From the NCBI RefSeq assembly GCF_016097555.1, contig NC_054707.1, forward strand, positions 43,658,873 through 43,722,872: a stretch of DNA of 64,000 nucleotides, in the 5' to 3' direction. A program made the position numbers and the translations under genes. The stretch's first letter is position 1, and each line of letters starts with the position of its first letter. The DNA comes from Gigantopelta aegis (lineage: Eukaryota > Mollusca > Gastropoda > Neomphalida > Peltospiridae). Below, piece by piece: positions 1 to 20,110 of the stretch. Under the pieces are notes generated by a model. The model did not search any database. It saw only the letters and a program-made list of their open reading frames with translations, and was not told the origin of the DNA.

Positions 1-1290
1 CTGGACTAGCCGTGTCCCTAGGGCACCATGAACTGAATCAGAATTCAATATAGGCACGTCAACTTGATCAATTACCATAAAAGTAAAAGTATCTTGTCAT
101 TATACATTATCAATTTTCGTTTTTAAATTCAATGCGTTTCCGATTGTCTTGGCGTTTGTAATAGTTCGGATTTCATTTTACGCACATACGGAATACAAAA
201 TATACGTATCTTGGGAAGGGTCAGTCAGGGTATCTTGGGAAGGGTATTTGAATCCTCCCCGCTTTCCCCTCTTAACACCGATTATTTTTAGGAGTACGAT
301 TTTCTCCTTGGCAGTAGTGCGATTTATCGCAGAGGACTGAATGTTTTCAAAACCGAAAGTCAGCCAGTTACAACTTACCTAGAAAACAGCAGACGAACTT
401 CCCCTTCATGTCTTCTGTTAACCGTACACAAAGCCAGAACGAGGGAATTAAACCACTATTTCCACTTCGTACTAGCTGACCATCATCATCCCTCAATTAG
501 TTGCTCATTTGCATGTATTTGTGGAGTCTATTTGCTCGAAACTGCGACACTTCAAAGCAATGGGACGTCCTCGTTTCATCTGGTAAACACGAGGACAATC
601 AGCGAGGCAGTACCTGGCCATCTTGGCGGATCTTTCACCTTTAATTACGACAATCCGGGCTCTCCGTGATCACGTTACCCACCCGCTAAACCATCCCCCG
701 TCTCGACGCCTCCAGTGCAAACTGCAGATAGAGCTGGAGTAAGTGGGGCCGCTACCCGTCCTTCTATTGTGGAGTGTGGTCATTAACGGAGATGGTGACG
801 CTGGCGGTTTAGACAGGGTCACTCTGGCCAGCAAACACAGGTGCCAAGACATATTTGATCATGTTAATCAACGTTTGTATTGAAATGTGCAGAAGAATAG
901 TATAAATGTTGGTGAGAAATAAGAATGATATGACAAACTGGTGCTATTATGCTAAAATTTGTTGCATTCTTAAATCCACCTTCTCCAAATATAAAAACTA
1001 AAGAAAATAGTTTCCAAACGATAATGGAATGCACAATCTGTATGAAGTATTTTGTATATACATTCAGGGCCGTAGCTAGGGGGGGGGGGGGGGAGGCAAA
1101 ATAGTAATGCCCTTCCTCCCAATCACACATTTTCCCCATACCATGTTATATATTATATCCTGTCGCCCCATAACTCATAGACAATGTGGTTGCCCACCTA
1201 TCCAAAATATAAAATCCTGACACTGATGATTGTCAGTTTGTAGGTAAACACAGTCTACATACTGTTAATAGTGATTAATAAATAAAAACG
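1..1290. other. Gene-poor interval, nothing firmly identified
   Basis: No recognisable gene. A GC-richer pocket at about 540-850 has a short open frame on the minus strand (670-852), but it matches no family I know. A run of G (1080-1094) after GCCGTAGCTAGG looks like the end of a DNA-transposon MITE of the type ending in GGCGTAGCTAGGGGG. The other end was not found. Confidence 0.3.
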
Positions 1291-4200
1291 TTGTATTAAA
1301 ATGGTTTATTTTTTCTCACTCCCGTCGTACGTATACACACAACATCATATTATAAATCCGATTTTCCTAACCCAAAACACAGTCATACTTCTTACACAAT
1401 AACATTCAAACAAATTCAAAATGTTATGTAAATAACGGAATTAATCCTGTAAAAACTAAATACACATTACTTTGCATCTGGCAAACAATAATAAATATAG
1501 AAAGCTTATTGTAACACAATTATTTTACAGATGACAATATCCACAATAAAATACAATATTGTCTAGTCCACTTATTTATACTTGGACATATCAATCAAAT
1601 GATGATGATGCAAAACAAACATTCAAGCAGAGTATTTTCCAACTTCCAACAAGTGCTTGACTTTCCTCTAGTATAATAAACTATTGCAAATCACAGACTA
1701 ATTCATGTGAAACATTACCTAGTACAGCTAAAATTATACAACATATTATATATGAAACTCTGACATTAGTATGTGGACTATAAATAATAACCATCTCTAT
1801 AACTTATAAAATCCTGCAGTTTGATAAGGTAATTAAAAACATTATTCTGTGACATATCAGTTATCACAACAAAAACCACAAATATGGTGGGTTACGGGAA
1901 AAGTTTCCTTTTCATCTATCCTGTTCTTCAAACATGCATTTTCAGCAACTATTGTCAATGTTTTCATTTTTTAAAATTGCTGCTTTGTTTTCAAGCGAAC
2001 CATATACATGAAGTATTTGACAATCTCAGTTTATAAAACGTGTGTTCATAGCTTTACATGTACATGTCTTTAGTTATTGTTTTAATTTCAACGGGCATTA
2101 AAATTTAAGGAATACACCGATACCATGTCATCATATAAATCATGGACCATGGAACCAGTCCAAGAAAAATAAATCCTGTTATTGTATATTATTATTTACT
2201 GGGTTTTTTTGTTGTTGTTTGTTTAGTTTTTCTCATCAAATACATCTGACAATTAAATGTGGAAATAGGTGGTTTCAACGTTTTGAAAAAAACTATAATT
2301 GTATCTATGTATATACTACCCATTATCCAATAAATTTCAAATACAGTGTGTCACTTTGAACTTAAAACGGACTGGGTCAGGCACATTGTACACATACTAT
2401 ATATGTCTGTAACAAACCTAATACAAATTAAATATAATTAATTTTTTTGAGTTTCAACATGGTTTCAAATCAATAATTCCACTTTGATTACAGGGTACCA
2501 ATCTGCTGCTTCCACCACAATATCATAAAACAAACATACTAAATGATCCTCTATATACAACATTCATATTTGAAAGTTACTTAAATATCAAAATACCTGA
2601 ACACATAAGCATCAATAGTAATGTAACAATGTCCACTTATTTGTTATTCTAACATTAACTTACAGTTACCTGAACAACAAACACACATTTTAAATGAAGG
2701 TTATGTCAATAAAATAACTGCCATAATTCATACAACATGATTGGAGTAAAAAAATCACATTAAAAACACACAAAAAACCCCATATGAAATATTTACATTA
2801 TGCACACGTTGCCTTTCTTAGTAAATAATTTAAAGTACAGTACATAAATACCAACAAAAATACTGTCAGTAATAAAGACAACTACAATCTACCTATAATA
2901 AAGTACAGATTTTGACAATCATTTAACAAACAGTCACAATCATTGTCAGAGGCAAACAACAAAAAGAACGTAAAACAAAACATTAGCAACAAGCTGGTGA
3001 TGGTGAAACACAATAAACAAGGACTAGGGATGTGGACTTGGATGGCAAGAAACAGTGTGGCAAAACTGGAAATAAAACAACTCAAAGATTAGAAAAACCC
3101 TCCACAAATCTTTATTATGTTTTATAGTAAGTGTTGCTGCTTACTGAAAGTAACTACAACCAAACCTTCCTGTAGACAGAGCTGGCAATGTATCCTGGGT
3201 AAAATACTATACTAATTTCCTTTGGAAATTATCCTCCAAACATCAAAGATATTATCAGTAGATATAGTTAGTGGTCCCTAAGCCAGGGTGTCACAAAGAA
3301 AATCTTACCGACTGCTAGTCGTGCATCAAGCTTGTTAAGAGTCTAAGAGATATATCTCATTCAGATTGACTACAAAAGCCCAGATCACACATGAGCAACT
3401 TCTGACAGTCAAATGGTATGGCACTTTACTTGGGAAGTGGAATGAATCCGATTTGTAGGGTATCCAAGTTTCCACCTAAGCACTATATGTAGCATAAAAT
3501 AACACACAAATTATAAAAACAAGCCACAACCTGTTATCCTACCTCACTCTTTGCCATACTCATCAAAGCATGCAAATACTCCAATCAACTAATTTAAAAA
3601 AAAAAAACACTCCGAGAAACAACATTGGTCATAAAACAATTCACTCTTTGTCCTGAAACATGCTGTTTTTTATATATCATAAATCCACTTCCAACTAGTA
3701 TTTTTTGGAAGCTGTCTCCTCATAGTTTTTGTTAAACAGTAAGTTATTTAGCCACAAAGTCTGAATCTCTTGTTAATAACTAGCACTTACTAAGTTGAAG
3801 CATAATTCAGCACTTTCCCCACTGACCGCTTACTTGGTAGCTAAATCATGGCAACCGAATGAGGTACATAATCACAAGTCTGAACTTCTTGTAACTATCA
3901 TTTCTTTTAATTTCTAAAAGTCAAAATGATCATAGCACGCAGAATCGTATTTTTATAGATATACACTCATAAGAATTTCCATTTAGATCAAGTTACAAGT
4001 ACCTCAGGATCCTGAATAAGGAGTATCAGTGGATGACTGATATGAATGATTAAATGTGATGCATCATTTAGATGTTAATTTGATCCAGCACAAGATATCA
4101 TCCAATGAATGCAATTGATCATTAATTCTAGTCACATTTTCAAATTAGGATTCTAAATGTTATGATTGTAAACTGGAAATACATGTAATTCAACCTTTAG

Positions 4201-6194
4201 TATAAAATATCACATAATATTTGTCTCCCAACACCGTGTTTATAGCTAGCTTAGCTTCATCCCATAGTACAGACCTCACTGTGAACAAACCCTGTGATTA
4301 CAGTGATTACCTGCTCCCCTAACTTAGATTATGGGCAGCCATTAAAGACATTATCATACTGAGCATTGACAGTTAATCATATTGTAGTACCATTTTGTTT
4401 ATTAACATGCTGAGGGAAGCTAAACATTAATCTGCTTAAATCATATCAGGAGAGTCAGAATGAGATCTCCACAAACCTACAACAGTCTAAACTAGAAACC
4501 AACAAAACCATTATAATCCTAATACCAGTGAACTACCATATGAATCACTACGGGACAAAGTTACTGCATCTTTCACTAACATTACCATCATGACACAAGT
4601 TAGACACACTGCATGGTTCTCACTTTCTGATCAAAAGGAAGACTTAAAATAATGCCAATCTCTAGTAACAAATTAAACATAATATGATCTTCAACACCAG
4701 AGCACATTCCATGAACACAATACGAAAGTACAAAGCTCAGTTATTGGTTACTTTGGCATTCATTTAATTAACTAAACAATCTTTTAACTAACAGGTTAAT
4801 ATACGCCTTGACCTTAACATTTGTCAGTGGTAGCCATCTTTTTTGGGGGGTAGCCCTTAATTGTTTTAAGATAAATGCTGCTTTTTTCATAATGATAATA
4901 AGTATTAAATATTTATCATTGCTTGTATCAAAGAAACAAATTAAAAATACAAATATTGAACCCAAAATTGATCAGTTACGTCACAATGAGGAGGAAGAAA
5001 AGTGCTTGGTGAATACGAATGATTATATATGGAGGATGGAGGTACCAAAATGGCCAGATTTTTGTTTTACATAAATGTTGAATGGCCTTCACTTTTCTTT
5101 TTAAGATGTTATACAACTTTACAATTAATGGATCAAAGGCAAGCATTATAGGAAAGGTAGTATTTTACACATGTAAGTATTTTTCGAGAATATAATTTAA
5201 ACAGGAAATGTGAATTTTAGACACTGGTAAATCTAGTCTCTCGTAGTGTATTAGTTTGCAGATGTGAAAATCTAGTAGACCATGGGAATTTGGTATCCCA
5301 AAATGAACTTCAGTAGCCTAAACACATTATTACTTCATATTCTAACACATTTTGCAGCTAGTATGTTTTTAGATGTTTAAGCAAACATGTTAAAACAAGC
5401 ACTCTATAAAGCAGAAATTTATTATAATGATTAACCCTACCTGCCTCACATATCTCTCAATATAGTACAAACTGTATGTATTAAGCAAATAAATGGTTTG
5501 ATAAAGACAGGATGCCTTGTAGTTTTGACAAATCATCCAACACACCACAACTAGGCCTGTATTCAACAACCAACTGCTTTAAGAGACCACTTAATGTATT
5601 TAACTAGAGGTGAGTGGTTTATTAAAGGTTTGCTTTTAGTCTGATCAAATGAAAATCCTTCTGATTAGAGTATTACATGATGCAGGGTAGACTGTCAGTC
5701 CCCGGATGACGCTACAATCACTTACTGAAGTCCAATTTGAATTCTATGTCCAGGCTGTGAATTTATGGTTTGGGCTAGAGAAAATTATCAACTGTTTTAC
5801 TATGATACGTAAGGCACCAGCCAAAGTTGCTGTGAAGGCTAGTGATGTTCTCAAACATTGGTCGGTCGAACACTGCAGTCTATCCTGTTTGACAATCTAA
5901 CACACATTTTTGCACATATCTATTGCATGGTTACAAATAACACATCTTGCAGAAAATTGCATCACATAGAAAAGAAACAACCCAATGTCTTTCAGAACAC
6001 TTTCCATGATCATGATCAATTGTTTAAAATTCATTTATCACAATCTTTGAACACTTTGGAAAACCCAATCCATCAACCAAAGTGGGCATCCACCGGCAAC
6101 AGCCATTCCAATGATATAAAAGAGGTATCCACCAATGGTTTCCACATCTGTCTGTCTCTAGGGGCATCATCAATCTATCTGACAAGTCCGTGTA
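1291..6194. other. AT-rich interval downstream of ATG101, possible 3' UTR
   Basis: About 4.9 kb without credible coding sequence and with unusually few recognisable transposable elements compared with the rest of the window. It lies directly past the ATG101 stop codon on the minus strand. Minus-strand AATAAA hexamers occur near the stop (read as TTTATT on the plus strand at 5618-5623 and 5415-5420) and far out (about 1304-1309). A 3' UTR of 0.6 to 4.9 kb is therefore possible but unproven. The open frames at 4808-5074, 5706-5900 and 5858-6217 are short and lack codon-like structure; the last overlaps ATG101 exon 8 on the other strand. Confidence 0.3.
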
Positions 6195-14742
<8,548 letters not shown>

Positions 14743-14960
14743 CTTGTAATAGAGCGATAACCCACAAAAGAAACATTGGATTGATCAGCCTTGCATTCCA
14801 ACATCAATTATATAACAGCTATTTCTAGTGATCATGACATCAGAACAGCTAACTCAGTAACGAGTCATTTCCAGTACGCAAATGACACTGGTACGTCATT
14901 CACTCATTGGCCTCATTTAGAAATTTACCAAAACTGGCTCATTTTATACGTCCAATATTT
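14743..14960 (-). promoter_or_regulatory. Putative ATG101 promoter region
   Basis: Immediately upstream of the ATG101 start codon. The minus strand carries a CCAAT box (plus-strand ATTGG at 14906-14910) and a CRE-like half site (TACGTCA at 14892-14898), both 150-170 bp from the ATG. No TATA box is evident. This is a position-plus-motif inference only. Confidence 0.35.
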
Positions 14961-15224
14961 CAATCAAATAACATTTTGAAAAGAAAGTCATGCTATATAT
15001 ATATTTTTTGCTTTTTAAAAGTCACAACTGCCATCTGAATAGTTCACTTCATGCAGTATTGGTATCAATAACAGCGTCTTTGTTTGCTGATGAAAATCTC
15101 CCCCAATGTTTACAAACACAGATGACTGGAACTTGCGTCACAAAAAGATTACTATTTCCGCCAAGGAACGATAACTCCAAGCACCTGTCAATCGGAATAC
15201 TTCGTCTATTTCCGTGTGATAGGA

Positions 15225-15461
15225 AGAAGAAGGAAATGTTTTATTTAACGACGCACTCAGCACATTTTATTTACGGTTTTATGGCGTCGGACACAGATAC
15301 TGAGAGAAGAATCTCGCTGTCGCCACTTCATGGGCTACTCTTTTTTATTAGCAGCAAGGGATATTTTATATGCACCATCCCACAGACAGGATAGCACATA
15401 CCACAGCCTTTAATATACCAGTCGTGGGGCACTGGCTGGAACGAGAAATAACCCAATGAGA
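15225..15461 (-). mobile_element. 5'-truncated SINE with 12-bp target duplication
   Basis: The tail faces left (ATGTTTTATTTAACGACGCA in plus orientation). The core carries the family hallmark AAAAGATCCCTTGCT, slightly mutated. It is flanked by direct repeats CGTGTGATAGGA at 15213-15224 and 15462-15473. The tRNA-like head is missing, so the copy is 5'-truncated. Confidence 0.85.
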
Positions 15462-15491
15462 CGTGTGATAGGAGACAATAAATAAATAAAT

Positions 15492-15806
15492 AAATAAAAA
15501 GTTTGTTTCTTGTTTAACGACACCATTAGAGCACATTGATTTATTAATCATCGGCTATTGGATGTCAAACATATGGTCATTTTTGACACAGTCACAGAGA
15601 GGAAACCCGCCACATTTTTTCATTAGTAGCAAGGGATCTTTTATGTGCACCATCCCACAGACAGGATAGCACATACCACAACATTTGATGTACCAGTCGT
15701 GGTGCACTGGCTGGGACGACAAATAACCCAATGGGCACACCGACGGGGACTGATCCTTGACCGCGCATCAAACCAGCACTTTACCACTGGGCTACGTCCC
15801 GCCCGT
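15492..15806 (-). mobile_element. Near full-length tRNA-headed SINE
   Basis: On the minus strand it runs from a tRNA-like head with A-box-like GTAGCCCAGTGGTAAAGTG (about 15800-15770), through the core GTGCTATCCTGTCTGTGGGA and AAAAGATCCCTTGCTACTAA, to the tail TGGTGTCGTTAAACAAG. It serves as a reference copy for the many fragments in this window. No flanking duplication was clear. Confidence 0.88.
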
Positions 15807-16144
15807 ATATAAGATTACAATACATACCAAATATGTAGTAAGAAAACAACGTTTGAAGTGAAACATTGGTAATTCTAACATAATCCCGGTGAGGAAACCT
15901 CAGACCCGCACGAAGGATTTTTAACGGTGTGCATGCGCGCACGCGCGAATTCCTCGTGATGGGACCAACAATGGCTAAGACTCAATTTCTTTTAGACTAA
16001 AGCGCAGTATTGTAGAAGTAAAGTATAACTTGTAAGCTCTGAGTTCAGACAGTCTCTACTAAATTCTGAAGATAAGAATCAACGCATAAACAAAAATAAA
16101 TAAATAATGATAAAATAAAAATTAGACCGCGTACGGGCCCGAAC

Positions 16145-16235
16145 CCGCTATATTGTTTTCCTTAGTAGGAAAGGATCTTTTATATGCACTTTCCCACCTA
16201 CAGGACAGCACATATCCCGTTAGCCTAATAATTGT
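16145..16235 (-). mobile_element. SINE core fragment
   Basis: Contains GGAAAGGATCTTTTATATGC and GACAGCACATA, the reverse complement of the SINE core found elsewhere in the window. No head or tail is visible. Confidence 0.55.
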
Positions 16236-16308
16236 CCTGTGTTTATTGGTTGTAAGCTATATCTGGGTTGTAAACCCTATCTCGGAGGGCGTTATACAGT
16301 ACAGACCT

Positions 16309-17965
16309 GGGGCTGGATCTAGCTAGAATTGCTTGGGCTGGAGGGTCGAACACCCCCGTAGACCCTTACCACCCCAACTCCACGTCCGTACCAGCTCCAT
16401 GACTGATTCTGGTATGTTATCTTGTCTGTGGGTAAACTATATATACTCTGTCAAAAAAGAAACGCATAGGCGAAATATTCATGGAATTATCTCTTCAATA
16501 CAAAGTGGCATAATTTCGTTATTTATGATCTTATCACAGTCAATGTGACATGAGTATGTGACAATGTTCTTGCTATGGACTGACGGCAATGGAGGCATTT
16601 TCGTCACCAAACAGCGTCACACGAGGGCGCTGAAATCAGTACCTTGTGTGGCCACCAGCAGCAGCAATCACTGCGCGACATCTCCTTGGCACAGACTGAA
16701 TGAGTCTCTGAATCCGGGCACGTGGAATCCTAGTCCATTCTTCCTGCAGTGCATGTGACAATTGCGGAAGCATCTGAGGCTCCTGGTCACGCTGGCGTAC
16801 ACATCTGTCCAGTTCGTCCCATAGATGTTCAATGGGGTTGAGATCTGGCGATCTTGATGGCCATGGCAGCACATTAATGTTCTCATTCTGTAGGAAATCC
16901 ATTGTTACACGTGCCGTATGCGGCCTAGCATTGTCCTGCTGAAAGAGTTTTCTCTGTCGATCCAAAATGGGAAGCATGTGACGGCGAAGAATTTCATCCC
17001 GGTAGCGTACAGCTGTCAGGTTGCCTTGTACGAACACAAGTTCATTTCTGCCGGTGTATGAGATGGCTCCCCACATCATATCTGTCAACTTGGGCGACGC
17101 AGTTGCTGGCAAAATATTCATTGCGGCGTCTGTAAACACATTGTCGTCCATCACGTCACTGTAGAAGGAAACGTGACTCGTCGCTGAACCATACTCGCCG
17201 CCAGTTTCCCCCAAGTTCCACCCCTGTACATTCTTGCACCAGCGAACACGTAAATGTCGATGTTAACGTCGCAGGACAGAGCCAACATACGGTCTCCTAG
17301 CCCGTAAACCAGCTTCTCGAAGTCGGTTCCGAATGGTTTGTGCAGACACCCTTCTCAAACCAGGTATGCGTCCAGCAGTGTTCGTTGCTGAGGCAGTTCG
17401 GTGACTCAAGTGCAGAACCAAGATGTAGCGATCTTGTACTGCAGTTGTTATGCGAGGTCTTCCACTTCTGGGCCGGTCTTCAGCTGATTGAAACTGCTGG
17501 TACCTGTCCCAGAGACGTGAAATGGTGCTCTGATGGACGTTCATGTGGTGTGCGACTGCTGACTGTAAGTCACCTAACTGGAGGCGGCCTATTGCAATGT
17601 TTCGATTCGGCAGGCTTAGTCTTGGGATCTTGTAACTCGTCTACGTCGAAATGGAAATGACGCATCATTGCGAGCTTTAAATACCCATCACTACCCCAAT
17701 CGTTTCCCCCGAGTTTCACGTGCATTTGCCAAAATCTGACCATTTAACGCCGATTTCCTGCAATTGTCGCACAGCGTGTGTTAAATTTGTTTTAGGGTGC
17801 ATTTGGGCATGCTGTAAAATCAAACACTTTTCTTCTTTCCCTATCACCTATGCGTTTCTTTTTTGACAGAGTATCCCTTGCTGCTAATGGAAGAAAGTAG
17901 TGGGTTTCCTCAAGACTATAATATATAGGCTATGTCAGAATTATTAAATGGTTGACACCCAGCAG
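16309..17965 (+). mobile_element. SINE interrupted by a Tc1 transposon
   Basis: The left part (16309-16443) has a tRNA-like head (GGATCTAGCTAGAATTGCTT, GGGTCGAACACCCC) and the start of the core (ATCTTGTCTGTGGG). The right part (17872-17965) resumes with CCCTTGCTGCTAATGGAAG and runs to GACACCCAGCAGCCGAT. The Tc1 element at 16446-17871 lies exactly between. The SINE is therefore older than the Tc1 insertion. Confidence 0.8.
16446..17871 (-). mobile_element. Tc1-family DNA transposon, decayed (DD34E)
   Basis: A 1426-bp element with terminal inverted repeats of about 26 bp (CTCTGTCAAAAAAGAAACGC plus ATAGG), flanked by TA at 16444-16445 and 17872-17873. The transposase lies on the minus strand in two main frames. 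17544-17263 holds the N-terminal helix-turn-helix part (STISRLWDRYQQF, then RPRSGRPRITT). 17214-16636 holds the catalytic core, with QQDNARPHTARV and SPDLNPIEHLWDEL, 34 residues between D and E. The first catalytic Asp is in FSDESRF, readable only in another frame at about 17190. The gene has an in-frame stop after VLRR and at least two frameshifts around 17150-17260, so it is dead. Confidence 0.93.
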
Positions 17966-18000
17966 CCGATAATTACTAATAATTCGTAAATAAATAACAT

Positions 18001-18660
18001 AATAATAATATAAAAAATAATTAGAACCCCCCCCCCCCCCCCCCCCCCAACAAAAAAGCCCAACATTTAATTAGTGTAGTAGTACACTTATTTTGAAGTC
18101 GGTCTGAAATGATTTTAGGAATAATTTACAAAATGCACTTTTCAATAGGGTAGGCCTAGTTTCTAATTGTGTGTATGCGTGGAGGGGGTGGGGTTCGGGG
18201 TCGAAAACCCCTGGTCCAAACGAATTTTCATTTTTCAATATATATTTTTCTGTGTTGCATAACTACAACCCCCTCTAAAAACTCACTCGCCAAAGTACAG
18301 ACCACCCTCCTCACAATTTCCTAGACACGTGCCTGGCGTGGATACGTGGTACCAGTAGTCTGGTGATTTCTGTGGCGAGAACGTTAGGTCTGTGTCAACA
18401 GTAAAATGAACTTCTATTCACCCAGGACATGAAAGCCCCTCCCCCACCGGAAATTTGCGTTAATCTAGCCCTTCTCACCAGTAATACACCAAAATATACA
18501 TAAAAGTCTAAACGTGTGATGGATGCCGTAATTCACATACTAGTACGTGAATGACGATTACGATTCGCTCACTAGCTGGTATATTCAATAATGTCTGTAT
18601 AGTCCAGTTTCTTCATTTGTCAGTACCAACTCTCCCCCCCCCCCCCAAACAATTCAAAAT
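18001..18660. other. Intergenic, poly-C tracts, nothing else seen
   Basis: Contains poly-C runs (18028-18048 and 18633-18646) and a GGGGGTGGGG stretch, often seen at MITE ends in this genome, but no defined element or gene. Confidence 0.4.
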
Positions 18661-18705
18661 AATCATCCACACACAAAAAATTAATTAAATGCCATTCCTT
18701 ATTAC

Positions 18706-18776
<71 letters not shown>
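18706..18776. repeat. (AT)n microsatellite, about 70 bp
   Basis: Pure AT dinucleotide run between ATG101 and CISD3. Confidence 0.97.
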
Positions 18777-18779
<3 letters not shown>

Positions 18780-19023
18780 GCAGCATGGTTTAAAATTTGA
18801 CCCCACCATGTGAATTAATTTGGATACCCAAAAAGTATTAATAATACTGGCAAATATGGTAAGAAAAACTGTAGCAAAATTAATGTTTCAGTGGGCCAGA
18901 CGAAATACTACATAAAAAAACCTCTTTGAAAACATTATATTTAACAGCTCTTTGGCAATTTAATAATAAAATATATCTGCCGAACTAAACTTTAATTCTG
19001 ATACAGTGATGTCGCGAAGGACA

Positions 19024-19146
19024 CCGGACCTAATTCACTAAACTCTCGTAACTTTGCAATCTCGTAGTGCAATGCTAAAAGACTTGCAAAGAGGATACTT
19101 TGTTGTCTAGCAGAGCCTAAAAGACCTTTGTGAATTAGACCCCTGG
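19024..19146. repeat. Short inverted-ended repeat
   Basis: The left end GGACCTAATTCACTAAAC and the right end (reverse complement GGGGTCTAATTCACAAAGG) are imperfect inverted copies around a 120-bp A/T-rich middle. It may be a small MITE. The target duplication is not clear. Confidence 0.45.
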
Positions 19147-19554
19147 TATTCTAAGTTCTCAGACAACGCTGAACGACAATTAACTAAGTAATTTTCAATG
19201 TATTTAATATGGAGAATAGACCTAGTTAATTCTTGATTGACGACAAGTCCGTTTACCTTTGTCAACAGTTTAATACTGAGATTCCTTCAAGCATAGCACT
19301 CCCATGAATATATCAGTAAAGTAAAGCATAGTTGTACATAACTTGATAAACCGAGTAAGATACATACATGTGAAACACTTTGTTTAAATGGTACTTCATA
19401 ATGCACCATTCAGTGAACTATCAGAGAACTAGGTGTATAGTCATTTAATGCAATCTACATGTCATCACCGGGTCTCACCGGGTCTCAAAGAATGTATCTC
19501 CTATCAGGGGCTAGAAACAAAGAAATACTTTACTGCTCCATCATAATTTAAAGT

Positions 19555-19925
19555 TTAAGTTTGTTTTGTTTAACGACACCACTAGAACACATTGATTTAT
19601 TAATCATAGGGTATTGGATGTCAAACATTTGGTAATTTTGACATACAAATCTTAGAGAGGAAACCTGTTACATTTTGCCATTATTAGCAAGGGATCTTTT
19701 ATAAGCTATTTCTCATTCCAGACAGGGCACCATGACTGGTATATCAAATATGCTATCCTGTCTGTGGGATGGTGCATATAAAAGATCCCTTGCTAATAAT
19801 GAAAAATTTTAGCAGGTTTACTTTCAAAAGACTATATGCAAAATTTCCAAATGCTCGACATCCAACAGCCAATGATTAATAAAGCAACATACTCTAGTGG
19901 AGTCGTTAAACAAAACAAACTTAAT
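19555..19925. mobile_element. Inverted pair of SINE copies
   Basis: 19555-19705 reads as a SINE on the minus strand (tail GTTTGTTTTGTTTAACGACA first, then core). 19706-19925 reads as the same family on the plus strand (core AAAAGATCCCTTGCTAATAA, tail GGAGTCGTTAAACAAAACAA). The two cores face each other, giving a tail-core/core-tail hairpin of about 370 bp without the tRNA heads. Confidence 0.85.
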
Positions 19926-20110
19926 TTTTTTTTAAAGCCAATAGCAAAATCCACTGATAACGAAAACACTCAAATTGATTAAAACTGGTTATATTTGTGT
20001 TTTGTATCAGCAAGCAATGTTGTAAAATGTGGATGTAAAAGTCCATCTTTCTAAAACCTATATAACACTATGTCACTATTTACAAGCTATAATTCCATGA
20101 TGACTAAAGG

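Noticed and set aside
540-850. Possible Tc1-like helix-turn-helix remnant (GRPRF, then RGQSARQYLAIL)
   Set aside because: Only faint resemblance, stops in frame and no inverted repeats found nearby.
17340-17660. 106-aa plus-strand frame
   Set aside because: Antisense shadow of the Tc1 transposase N-terminal region.
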